From the NCBI GenBank assembly GCA_934463035.1, contig CAKSIG010000003.1, forward strand, positions 62,001-126,000: a stretch of 64,000 nt of DNA. The letters are read 5' to 3'. The position numbers and the translations under genes were made by a program. Positions 1 to 6,756 of the stretch are shown here, piece after piece (position 1 is the stretch's first letter; each line of letters starts with the position of its first letter). The notes below the pieces were generated by a model, which saw only the letters and a list, made by a program, of their open reading frames with translations, had not been told where the DNA came from and did not search any database. Source of the stretch: an uncultured Eubacteriales bacterium. GTDB taxonomy: Bacteria > Bacillota > Clostridia > Oscillospirales > Acutalibacteraceae.

Positions 1-2
1 AA

Positions 3-1133
3 TGGGAAACAGACGGCACAAATCATTGGCATACTTGCTACTTTGGCACAAAGTTTGATGTCACTGCCCATACCGGTGGTGAAGCCACTTGCAAAAAGCA
101 AGCAGAATGCACAGTGTGCGGGCATTCCTACGGCGAACTTGATTCAAATAATCATAAAGGCACAACCTATGTAAAGGATCAAAAGGAAGCTTCCTGCTAC
201 GAAGAAGGCTATACCGGCGATACCTATTGCAGCGATTGTAATGTAAAAATCAAAGACGGTCAGTCCATTGCAAAAAGCGCACATAATCCCGCTTCTGTTT
301 GGACAACCGACGAAACCGACCATTGGAAAGAGTGTCAGATGGTCGGCTGTGGTAATATCATTGATAAAGCACCCCACAACGGCGGTGAAGCAACCTGTGT
401 AAAGAAAGCAATTTGTTCCGTTTGCAATGCTGAATACGGCAATTTGAATGCCTCTAATCATAAGCATACTGAATTGCGGGATGTAAAAGCAGCTACCGAG
501 CAAGAAAAGGGTTATACCGGAGATACTTGGTGTCTGGATTGCAATAAGAAAATTGCAGAAGGCACGGAGGTTGATAAACTTACGCATCAGCCGAAGCTGG
601 TGGAAGCAAAAGAAGCTACCGTTACGGAGCAAGGCAATATTCAGTATTACCACTGCGAAAATTGCGGTAAATACTTTGCAGATGCAAACGGCACGAAAGA
701 AATCAGCTTTGAAGAAACTGTAATTAAAAAGCTTCCGCCGGAAATCATCGAAGGCAACAACGCAGTTGTAACCAAGAGCGAAAAGAAAGCTTTGTCTTTC
801 CGTTCCAATGCGGCATTTGCCGATTTCATTCGTGTAGAGCTTGACGGCAAAACTCTTGACGAAAAGAACTATTCGAAAGAAGAAGGCAGCATTATAGTCA
901 CTCTGAACGCAGAATTTGTTTCTACCTTATCTGTGGGTGAACATACCATAGGAATTGTTTCGGAAAGCGGAACTGCAACAGCTAAGTTCACCGTGAAAGC
1001 AAACGGCGGATCTGCTGAATCTCCCAAGACGGGTGATGACAACAATATTGTTATTTGGAGTCTTATAGCGGTTCTTTCTCTTGTAGGTCTCAGTGCTACT
1101 GTAGTAACTTCAAAGAAAAAGCGAGTAAGATAA
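3..1133 (+). CDS. Sortase-anchored Cys-repeat surface protein, 3' part
   Basis: The reading frame is open from base 3, so the gene begins upstream of the window; an internal GTG at 114 is not a convincing start. The visible 376 residues hold repeats with CxxC pairs spaced by conserved GG-E-ATC and GYTGDT-C-DC segments, a pattern common in gut Firmicutes surface proteins. Near the C-terminus is SPKTGD, an LPXTG-like sorting motif, then a hydrophobic stretch (IVIWSLIAVLSLVGLSA) and a basic tail (SKKKRVR). This is the classical sortase layout for covalent attachment to peptidoglycan. Ligand and function are unknown. The CxxC pairs could bind metal or form disulfides; the sequence does not decide. 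A terminator follows at once. Confidence 0.8.
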   Translation, partial: WETDGTNHWHTCYFGTKFDVTAHTGGEATCKKQAECTVCGHSYGELDSNNHKGTTYVKDQKEASCYEEGYTGDTYCSDCNVKIKDGQSIAKSAHNPASVWTTDETDHWKECQMVGCGNIIDKAPHNGGEATCVKKAICSVCNAEYGNLNASNHKHTELRDVKAATEQEKGYTGDTWCLDCNKKIAEGTEVDKLTHQPKLVEAKEATVTEQGNIQYYHCENCGKYFADANGTKEISFEETVIKKLPPEIIEGNNAVVTKSEKKALSFRSNAAFADFIRVELDGKTLDEKNYSKEEGSIIVTLNAEFVSTLSVGEHTIGIVSESGTATAKFTVKANGGSAESPKTGDDNNIVIWSLIAVLSLVGLSATVVTSKKKRVR

Positions 1134-1137
1134 AACT

Positions 1138-1177
1138 AAAGGCGGCGGCAACGTGTTTCTACGCTGTCGTCGCCTTT
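1138..1177 (+). terminator. Terminator after the sortase-anchored gene
   Basis: A 17-bp imperfect stem with G-U pairs (arms 1138-1154 and 1161-1177) closes a 6-nt loop just after the stop codon. There is only a short T-rich tail before the next gene's ribosome binding site. Confidence 0.6.
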
Positions 1178-1193
1178 GCTTAGGGGGATTTCT

Positions 1194-1616
1194 ATGGCAG
1201 AACAATATACAAACAGAGCCTACGGCAGCAAACATACTTCTGCGAGAAAAAGACGCCGTAAAAGAAGTAATATCGGTAAAAAAACAGCATTGATTATTAC
1301 GATAACTGTCATCATTGCGGCAGTCATAATCCTGATTGGTATGCAGATTGGTAAAAAGCCAAATGTGTTAGTCGGTACTTGGGTGTATGATGAGCATACG
1401 CAGTATATTTTTGAAAAAAGCGGCAAGGGTAAATTACTTGCCGATGATGTGGTGTATGACTATATATACTCTGTCAAGGGCGATAGGCTTATTATAGACT
1501 TCACGAAAGATATTGTCCGTGACTGTGAATATACATTTACAACCGATAACTGTATTTTGACTCTTGTAGGCGGTAGCGGAACAGATGGCGGAAGTTATAA
1601 ATTAAAACGAAAATAA
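1194..1616 (+). CDS. Small membrane-anchored protein, DUF5640-like
   Basis: 140 residues. I chose ATG 1194 because AGGGGG lies 6 nt upstream; a TTG at 1176 lies inside the preceding terminator stem. The N-terminus is very basic (RKRRRKRS), followed by one transmembrane segment at about residues 32-52 (TALIITITVIIAAVIILIGM), then an exported domain beginning VGTWVYDEHTQYIFEKSGKG. That domain resembles the lipocalin-like DUF5640 type, in which a GTW motif opens a short beta-sheet domain. Function unknown. It lies between two terminators, so it is probably a single-gene unit. Confidence 0.65.
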   Translation: MAEQYTNRAYGSKHTSARKRRRKRSNIGKKTALIITITVIIAAVIILIGMQIGKKPNVLVGTWVYDEHTQYIFEKSGKGKLLADDVVYDYIYSVKGDRLIIDFTKDIVRDCEYTFTTDNCILTLVGGSGTDGGSYKLKRK

Positions 1617-1622
1617 AAACAA

Positions 1623-1655
1623 AGGGTATGCGGCTCAATACTGCATACCCTCTAT
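1623..1655. terminator. Bidirectional terminator between convergent genes
   Basis: A perfect 9-bp stem (AGGGTATGC / GCATACCCT) with an 11-nt loop and A/T-rich flanks on both sides. It lies between the + strand membrane protein and the - strand tnpV. Confidence 0.75.
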
Positions 1656-1657
1656 TT

Positions 1658-2038
1658 TTATATAAAAATAATTTCACTGTTTACAATCTCAATAGCTCGA
1701 TTTCGTATGCTGTTCATTCTGCCGACCCACACCATTTGGTTATCAGCTTTCAACTGCTCGGTAATGCCCTCCGTTGTTGCCATCTGCTTTATCAGCCATT
1801 CAAACATTTCCTCAGCCTGTCGGTCAATATCCGCAAGGTAGTCGTTTAATTTGCCGCTTGTCAGCAAATTGGCATAGAGCACTTTGCGGTGATTTTTTAG
1901 ATAATGAAGATGCCGCTGTCCCCATATCCCGATTGGTTTTTGTTCTTCATCCGGCTCATCATCTCCGGCGATAAGGTAATAATCACCGACCAACTCATAT
2001 TTCAGCCCCGTTCGTTCGTCTGTAATGTATTTTTCCAT
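1658..2038 (-). CDS. tnpV: TnpV-type transposon-encoded protein
   Basis: 126 residues: MEKYITDERTGLKYELVGDY near the start, PIGIWGQRHLHYLKNHR in the middle and MVWVGRMNSIRNRAIEIV near the end. This is the recognisable pattern of the TnpV family carried by conjugative and mobilisable elements of Clostridia; its molecular role is not established. The start is ATG 2038, with GGAGGG 6 nt upstream; an in-frame TTG at 2044 is less likely. The gene follows a small - strand gene whose stop lies 3 nt away, so the two form a transcription unit. No relaxase, integrase or transposase is nearby, so this looks like a scar of a former element. Confidence 0.85.
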   Translation of the reverse strand: MEKYITDERTGLKYELVGDYYLIAGDDEPDEEQKPIGIWGQRHLHYLKNHRKVLYANLLTSGKLNDYLADIDRQAEEMFEWLIKQMATTEGITEQLKADNQMVWVGRMNSIRNRAIEIVNSEIIFI

Positions 2039-2040
2039 AG

Positions 2041-2226
2041 TCAAACCCTCCGTTCTGCAATCTTGAATTTTTTGATTTTTGCGTTTGCCACTTTAACAAG
2101 CACCTCATCCACGGCATCAGTGTATTTGCCTTCCGATATAAGCCGATTGCGGAGTTTGTTAAGGCATTCAATCATAAGCCGCCATTCCTCGGTCGTAAGC
2201 GCAAGGTAATATTTTTGTTTCACCAT
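2041..2226 (-). CDS. Small mobile-element protein next to tnpV
   Basis: 61 residues: MVKQKYYLALTTEEWRLMIE at the start, then a Lys/Arg-rich helical sequence ending KKFKIAERRV. The start at 2226 is supported by AAAGGAGG a few bases upstream; the longer frame upstream of it has no such site. Small proteins of this kind often lie directly upstream of tnpV in integrative elements of gut Firmicutes. Function unknown. Confidence 0.7.
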   Translation of the reverse strand: MVKQKYYLALTTEEWRLMIECLNKLRNRLISEGKYTDAVDEVLVKVANAKIKKFKIAERRV

Positions 2227-2587
2227 TCTGACCTCCTTTAATTTCCTGCTCTCATTGTAACGAAGGGCACAGAAATAATCGAATGTGTGGATAAGGAAGA
2301 ATGCCAAATAATTATCGCTTGGCACTCTTGATTTTCTTTCGGAAAGTGATTGAACAACTCAATAAAAGCAACGAATTTCGAAGAATTTTGCAAGGAAGCC
2401 AGCCAACGAGTTTGGCATCCTTCCTCTAAAAATACATAGAAAAACACCGAGAAAAGTCTTTCGAAGACTAATCTCGGTGAATTCTTCGCCCTCGCAATGC
2501 CCGTGCTCATAAGTTATTGTCCTTAAGGGTACGACGCATTGCACAGCGCCTTTTTTATATCTTTTTTTACAGTAATTTATTATTTAT
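2227..2587. other. Gene-free, hairpin-rich gap in the mobile-element scar
   Basis: I see no convincing gene here; the - strand frames at 2238-2510 and 2359-2544 lack ribosome binding sites and family resemblance. Three successive hairpins are visible: TGCCAA 2302-2307 with TTGGCA 2319-2324; GCCAA 2402-2406 with TTGGC 2412-2416; and a stronger one with CACCGAG 2445-2451 and CTCGGTG 2473-2479 enclosing an inner AGTCT/AGACT stem. This could be a leftover of an element's end, a transfer origin or a structured RNA leader. None can be asserted. Confidence 0.4.
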
Positions 2588-2621
2588 ATCGACATAAAAT
2601 TCACTCTCCGAGGCGTATAAT
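2588..2621 (+). promoter_or_regulatory. Candidate Spo0A-dependent promoter of spoIIGA-sigE
   Basis: The -10 element TATAAT (2616-2621) lies 21 bp downstream of TCGACA (2589-2594). TCGACA sits inside a 6/7 match to a reversed 0A box (ATCGACA, 2588-2594; consensus TTCGACA). The Bacillus spoIIG promoter is known for an overlong spacer of about 22 bp and activation by Spo0A, so this arrangement is suggestive. Confidence 0.5.
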
Positions 2622-2644
2622 TATTAATGTGGGAGTGAGAAAAG

Positions 2645-3475
2645 ATGACGGTGTATGCCGATGTGCTTTTTGCGGTAAATATGATAGTAGATTACTTTTT
2701 ACTGCGCGCCTGTTCGGCTTTTTTGCATAAAAAGCCCAAAACAATGCGTTTGATATTATCCGCGGCGGTGGGCGGCATTTCTTCAATATACATATTTTTT
2801 CCATACCGCTTAGTTGTGACTGATGTTTTGGTAAAGGTTACCGTTTGTATACTGATGGCGCTTTGTGCCTTTGGATTGGGTAATGTTAAGCAGCTGCTTA
2901 AAAACAGCGCCGTGCTTTTTATAATCACCTGTGCCTACGCAGGCGTGATGACGGCGCTGTGGATCACATTCAGACCGAAAGGTATGTATATAAACAATTC
3001 CGTAGTGTATTTTGATATTTCTCCCCTTGTGCTTGTGCTTTTCACGGTTGTCGGATACATAATTTTTATAATATGCAATCTCATTTTTTCGCGTTCGGCA
3101 CTGCGCAGCGAAAAGTGCGAAGTGAAAGTCACAGTAGGCGATAAAAGCATAGATATGACGGCAATAGCGGATACGGGCAATTCCGTGAGAGATGTTTTCG
3201 GCAATTCCGAGGTTATTATTGCCGATAAAAAATGCGTAGCTGAACTGTTTGAAGGATTTGAAAACAATCGGGACGGACGTTATGACTCGCGGTACCGCGC
3301 GTTGCCCTGCAATACCGTGTCAGGCGCCGATATGCTTGACGGCTACCGATGCGACAGTGCCGTGATAAAAAGTAAAGGCGCGGCAATTACGCTTGAAAAA
3401 CCCATACTCGCGGTTTCCAAGACCGCGTTTAACGATGATTATTCGGCTATAATCAATCCCGATATATTGGAGTAA
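2645..3475 (+). CDS. spoIIGA: Sporulation pro-sigma-E processing peptidase SpoIIGA
   Basis: 276 residues. The N-terminal half has about five hydrophobic membrane segments (residues ~1-150). The C-terminal half is the cytosolic aspartic-protease-like domain with DTGN at 176-179 (AIADTGNSVRD), the catalytic signature of SpoIIGA. The family cleaves the pro-sequence of sigma-E in the mother cell after septation. The length is normal for the family. The gene ends 15 bp before sigE, its substrate, the standard pairing. ATG 2645 follows a GGGAGTGAG ribosome binding site. Confidence 0.92.
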   Translation: MTVYADVLFAVNMIVDYFLLRACSAFLHKKPKTMRLILSAAVGGISSIYIFFPYRLVVTDVLVKVTVCILMALCAFGLGNVKQLLKNSAVLFIITCAYAGVMTALWITFRPKGMYINNSVVYFDISPLVLVLFTVVGYIIFIICNLIFSRSALRSEKCEVKVTVGDKSIDMTAIADTGNSVRDVFGNSEVIIADKKCVAELFEGFENNRDGRYDSRYRALPCNTVSGADMLDGYRCDSAVIKSKGAAITLEKPILAVSKTAFNDDYSAIINPDILE

Positions 3476-3490
3476 AGGACGGAGTTTGCA

Positions 3491-4183
3491 ATGAAGATCA
3501 GGAGCATATTTTTAACATTACTTTTTAAATTAGGCATAATAAAGCCTACGTTTTACATAAACGGCGCCGAAACATTGCCGCCGCCGCTGACCGTTGAGGA
3601 AGAACAGCGCCTTTTAAGGGAAAACGACGAAAACACCCACGATAAACTGATAGTTCATAATTTGCGTTTGGTAGTTTATATCGCAAAAAAATTCGATTCC
3701 ACAGGCACAAATATAGAAGACCTGATTTCGATAGGTACGATAGGACTTATCAAGGCGGTCAATACCTTTTGTCCCGAAAAAAATATCAAGCTCGCAACCT
3801 ATGCGTCAAGGTGCATTGAAAACGAAATATTAATGTATCTAAGGAAAAATTCTTCTTTAAGAAATGAAATTTCAATAGACGAGCCGCTCAACATTGATTG
3901 GGACGGAAACGAGCTTCTGCTCTCCGATGTTCTCGGCAGCGACGGCGAGGAGGTCGGCAGAGGAATAGAGCAGGAGGACGAACGTTTTTTGCTTATGAGC
4001 TTTGTAAACGGTCTGCCCGTGCGTGAAAAACAGATTATGGAAATGCGGTTCGGAATGAACGGTTATCAGGAGTATACCCAAAAAGAGGTCGCCGACAGCT
4101 TAGGCATATCGCAGTCGTATATATCCCGTCTTGAAAAGCGAATAATAGGTAAACTTAAAAAACAGATTGAAAAAGCCGTGTAG
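3491..4183 (+). CDS. sigE: Sporulation sigma factor SigE (pro-form)
   Basis: 230 residues. A short N-terminal pro-segment ([17 protein letters not shown]) is followed by sigma-70 region 2 ([17 protein letters not shown] and the core contact [14 protein letters not shown]) and region 4 ([20 protein letters not shown], helix-turn-helix). The pairing with spoIIGA upstream identifies it as sigma-E, the early mother-cell sigma factor, rather than sigma-G or sigma-F. In many Clostridia and Bacilli sigG follows directly; here it does not, and a DUF1294 gene takes its place. Confidence 0.95.
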   Translation: MKIRSIFLTLLFKLGIIKPTFYINGAETLPPPLTVEEEQRLLRENDENTHDKLIVHNLRLVVYIAKKFDSTGTNIEDLISIGTIGLIKAVNTFCPEKNIKLATYASRCIENEILMYLRKNSSLRNEISIDEPLNIDWDGNELLLSDVLGSDGEEVGRGIEQEDERFLLMSFVNGLPVREKQIMEMRFGMNGYQEYTQKEVADSLGISQSYISRLEKRIIGKLKKQIEKAV

Positions 4184-4202
4184 AAATGTTAAAATTTGAG
4201 CG

Positions 4203-4502
4203 GTGATATTTTTGGAACTGCTTAAAACCGCACTTGCTGTATATGTTTTGTTTATAAATATTTTATCTGTTATTGTATGTGTTTACGATAAAAATGCTGC
4301 GCGCCGCAAAAAACGCAGAATAAGGGAAAGAACTCTCTTTGTGCTGTGCTTTTTGGGCGGAAGCCCCGCTATGTACCTTACTATGCTTGCAATAAGGCAT
4401 AAAACAAAGCATAAGAGCTTTATGATGGGAATACCCCTTATAATGCTTTTGCAAATTACAATTATTTATTGTATAGCTATTGACATAGTCGGAATAAAGT
4501 AA
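4203..4502 (+). CDS. DUF1294 membrane protein
   Basis: 99 residues counted from GTG 4203. TTG 4212 is an alternative with a GGTGAT element 4 nt upstream, and neither site is strong. There are about three hydrophobic segments and the DUF1294 pattern DKNAARRKKRRIRERTL, FLGGSPAMYLTMLAIRHKTKHKSF. DUF1294 proteins are small inner-membrane proteins of unknown function. The gene follows sigE by 19 bp and may be read from the same transcript. The promoter of the downstream FMN riboswitch lies in its last codons. Confidence 0.75.
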   Translation: MIFLELLKTALAVYVLFINILSVIVCVYDKNAARRKKRRIRERTLFVLCFLGGSPAMYLTMLAIRHKTKHKSFMMGIPLIMLLQITIIYCIAIDIVGIK

Positions 4503-4508
4503 TAAAAT
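4480..4508 (+). promoter_or_regulatory. Promoter of the FMN riboswitch-ribU unit
   Basis: TTGACA (4480-4485), 17-bp spacer, TAAAAT (4503-4508). The start point would lie a few bases before the riboswitch aptamer. The promoter overlaps the 3' end of the DUF1294 gene. Confidence 0.75.
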
Positions 4509-4517
4509 AGCATTGTA

Positions 4518-4680
4518 ATCTTCGAGGCGAGGTGCAATTCCTCACCGGTGGTATAGCCCACAAGCCGCTTTTGCGGTTGATTCGGTGCAATTCCGAAGCC
4601 GACGGTACAGTCCGGATGAAAGAAGAAATGTTATAGGAATATTGCATTTTTTAAGCCCCGTTTTTACGGGGCTTTTCTTT
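4518..4680 (+). ncRNA. FMN riboswitch (RFN element) with terminator
   Basis: The aptamer at about 4518-4627 has the conserved RFN blocks: GAGGCGAGGTGCAATTCCTC, CCGGTGGTATAGCCCAC, CGGTGCAATTCCGAAGCCGA and CGGTACAGTCCGGATGAAAG. The closing helix pairs ATCTTC with GAAGAAAT. An expression-platform terminator follows (AAGCCCCG / CGGGGCTT, 4653-4676, then a T-run). Bound FMN should favour termination and turn off the riboflavin importer gene behind it. Confidence 0.95.
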
Positions 4681-4710
4681 TTGCCCGAAAAAGAAAGGAA
4701 CGTATTTGTT

Positions 4711-5322
4711 ATGAAAAAGAATTATTTAAGAGGAATAGCCGTAAGCGCGGTAATGGGCGCGTTAGGATTTATTCTTATGCTGCTTGAATTTCCTCTGCCG
4801 TTCATTATCCCGGCTTTTATTAAGCTGGATTTTTCCGAAATTCCCGCTATAATAACGGCGTATGCCTTCGGTCCGCAGTATGGCGTGCTGGTCTGCCTTG
4901 TGAAAAATCTCTTGCACCTGCCGTTTACTAATTCGGCTGGCGTAGGGGAGCTGTCCAACTTTGTTTTGGGTGCCGTTTTTACGGGAACCGCGGGTCTTTT
5001 CTATGTAAGGAACAAATCAAGGTCGAATGCGCTTATAGGCGCTTTGGCAGGCTCTGCCGCTATGGCTTTGTTCAGCGTTGTTTCCAATTACTTTTTGGTA
5101 TATCCCGCTTATGTTGTGATCTACGGTATGCCTATGGAGGCTATTATCGGTATGTATAAGGCAATTTTGCCGTCAGCCGACACGCTTTTAAAGGACCTTT
5201 TGATATTCAATCTGCCCTTTACCTTTTTAAAGGGAATAATTGATTCTGCCGTTTGCTTTGCCGTTTATAAAAGAATATCCCCGATTATGAAATTCGGCGT
5301 GAAAAAAGGAAAAAACAGTTGA
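4711..5322 (+). CDS. ribU: Riboflavin ECF transporter S component RibU
   Basis: 203 residues from ATG 4711; the open frame reaches further upstream but that part is riboswitch. About six membrane segments. The family pattern is clear: MGALGFILMLLEFPLPF, FIKLDFSEIPAIITAYAFGP and LVKNLLHLPF. RibU binds riboflavin in the membrane and joins the shared ECF energy module (EcfA, EcfA', EcfT), which is not encoded in this window. Control by the FMN riboswitch just upstream agrees with a riboflavin substrate. Confidence 0.93.
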   Translation: MKKNYLRGIAVSAVMGALGFILMLLEFPLPFIIPAFIKLDFSEIPAIITAYAFGPQYGVLVCLVKNLLHLPFTNSAGVGELSNFVLGAVFTGTAGLFYVRNKSRSNALIGALAGSAAMALFSVVSNYFLVYPAYVVIYGMPMEAIIGMYKAILPSADTLLKDLLIFNLPFTFLKGIIDSAVCFAVYKRISPIMKFGVKKGKNS

Positions 5323-5346
5323 CAAAACGCGTATATATGTTAAAAT
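5319..5346 (+). promoter_or_regulatory. Promoter of the SAM riboswitch-metK unit
   Basis: TTGACA (5319-5324), 16-bp spacer, TAAAAT (5341-5346). The -35 element overlaps the ribU stop codon. Confidence 0.75.
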
Positions 5347-5367
5347 ATATAGGAAATTTAATATAGT

Positions 5368-5502
5368 CCTTATCAAGAGCGGCGGAGGGAACCGGCCCTG
5401 TGATGCCCGGCAACCTGATTTTTTATCAAGGTGCCAATTCCGGCGGATTATCCGAAAGATGAGGTTTTACAACCGCTCTTTTTCGGAGCGGTTTTATTTT
5501 TT
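5368..5502 (+). ncRNA. SAM-I riboswitch (S box) with terminator
   Basis: The aptamer at 5368-5464 has helix P1 formed by CCTTATC (5368-5374) and GATGAGG (5458-5464). The conserved S-box core reads AGAGCGGCGGAGGGA, GGCCCTGTGATGCCCGGCAACC and AAGGTGCCAATTCC. A terminator follows (ACCGCTC / GAGCGGT, arms 5472-5478 and 5486-5492, with a T-run). High SAM should stop transcription before metK, whose product makes SAM: direct feedback. Confidence 0.96.
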
Positions 5503-5520
5503 AAAGAAAGAGGAATTTTA

Positions 5521-6705
5521 ATGTCTAAAATGCTTTTTACTTCCGAATCGGTCACTGAGGGACATCCCGATAAGATCTGCGACCAAATATCGGACGCTAT
5601 ACTTGACGCTATGATTGAAAAAGACCCGTATTCACGCGTTGCCTGCGAAACCTTTTGCACAACGGGCAGCGTTACCGTTATGGGCGAAATAACAACAAAA
5701 AGCAATGTTGACATTCCGCAGATAGTGCGCGATGTCGTTTGCGATATAGGTTACAACAACCCGTCGGCAGGGTTTGACGGCAATACCTGCGCCGTTATGA
5801 CCGCAATAGACAAGCAGTCTCCCGATATTGCTTTGGGTGTTGACAGTTCCCTTGAATATAAGCACGGGGAAGAAGACGTATACAATCTCAACGGTGCGGG
5901 CGATCAGGGTATGATGTTCGGCTACGCCTGCAACGATACGCCCGAGCTTATGCCGCTTGCAATATCACTTGCGCATAAGATGTCCCGCCGCCTTACAGAG
6001 GTAAGAAAGAGCGGACTTTTGCCGTATTTAAGACCCGACGGTAAAACTCAGGTCACCGTAGAGTATGATGACGGCGTTGCAAAACGGATAGACGCCGTTG
6101 TTGTTTCAAGCCAGCACAGCGCCGACGTTGATTTAAGCGTTCTGCGAGCTGATATACTTGAAAATGTAATTAAATATATAATACCGTCGGAGCTTCTTGA
6201 TAATGATACTAAAATATATATAAACCCGACGGGACGTTTCGTTGTCGGCGGCCCTCAGGGCGATACGGGACTCACGGGCAGAAAACTTATTGTTGACACC
6301 TACGGTGGTTATGCCCGTCACGGCGGCGGTGCTTTTTCTGGCAAGGACCCCACAAAGGTTGACCGCAGCGCCGCTTATGCCGCAAGATACGCCGCTAAAA
6401 ACGTTGTCGCGGCAGGTCTTGCCGATAGGTGCGAAATTCAGTTGGCGTATGCAATAGGCGTTGCTCACCCCGTTTCCGTAATGGTCGACACTTTCGGAAC
6501 AGGTAAATATCCCGATGATGAAATAGCCGCGGCAGTAAACAAGGTGTTTGATTTACGCCCGTCGGCAATTATCGACGCGCTCGATCTTCGCCGTCCTATA
6601 TACAGAAAAACTGCGTCTTACGGTCATTTCGGAAGAACCGATATTGATTTAAGCTGGGAAAAGACGGATAGGACAGAACAGCTTAAAAACTGTTTTCGCG
6701 GGTAA
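5521..6705 (+). CDS. metK: S-adenosylmethionine synthetase
   Basis: 394 residues from ATG 5521; the longer open frame runs through riboswitch sequence. MetK makes SAM from methionine and ATP. Family landmarks are [20 protein letters not shown] at the N-terminus, the ATP-binding [12 protein letters not shown], and the phosphate-binding [20 protein letters not shown]. The length is typical. The SAM-I riboswitch directly upstream supports the call. Confidence 0.97.
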   Translation: MSKMLFTSESVTEGHPDKICDQISDAILDAMIEKDPYSRVACETFCTTGSVTVMGEITTKSNVDIPQIVRDVVCDIGYNNPSAGFDGNTCAVMTAIDKQSPDIALGVDSSLEYKHGEEDVYNLNGAGDQGMMFGYACNDTPELMPLAISLAHKMSRRLTEVRKSGLLPYLRPDGKTQVTVEYDDGVAKRIDAVVVSSQHSADVDLSVLRADILENVIKYIIPSELLDNDTKIYINPTGRFVVGGPQGDTGLTGRKLIVDTYGGYARHGGGAFSGKDPTKVDRSAAYAARYAAKNVVAAGLADRCEIQLAYAIGVAHPVSVMVDTFGTGKYPDDEIAAAVNKVFDLRPSAIIDALDLRRPIYRKTASYGHFGRTDIDLSWEKTDRTEQLKNCFRG

Positions 6706-6720
6706 TCGCAAATTTATAGC

Positions 6721-6738
6721 ATTATAGTTCGCTATAAT
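6721..6738. promoter_or_regulatory. Perfect palindrome between metK and the GH35 gene
   Basis: ATTATAG-TTCG-CTATAAT, a 7-bp stem with a TTCG tetraloop. It could be a weak terminator for metK or an operator for the sugar gene; there is no T-run, so a plain terminator is doubtful. Confidence 0.4.
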
Positions 6739-6756
6739 TAAATAAGGGAGAAAACA

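Noticed and set aside
2238..2544. Small - strand genes in the hairpin-rich gap
   Set aside because: No ribosome binding site, overlap with several stem-loops, and composition unlike neighbouring genes.
4585..4710. N-terminal extension of ribU
   Set aside because: The open frame runs through the FMN riboswitch and its terminator. ATG 4711 gives the family-typical N-terminus.
5431..5520. N-terminal extension of metK
   Set aside because: It lies in the SAM-I aptamer and terminator; ATG 5521 is the conserved start.
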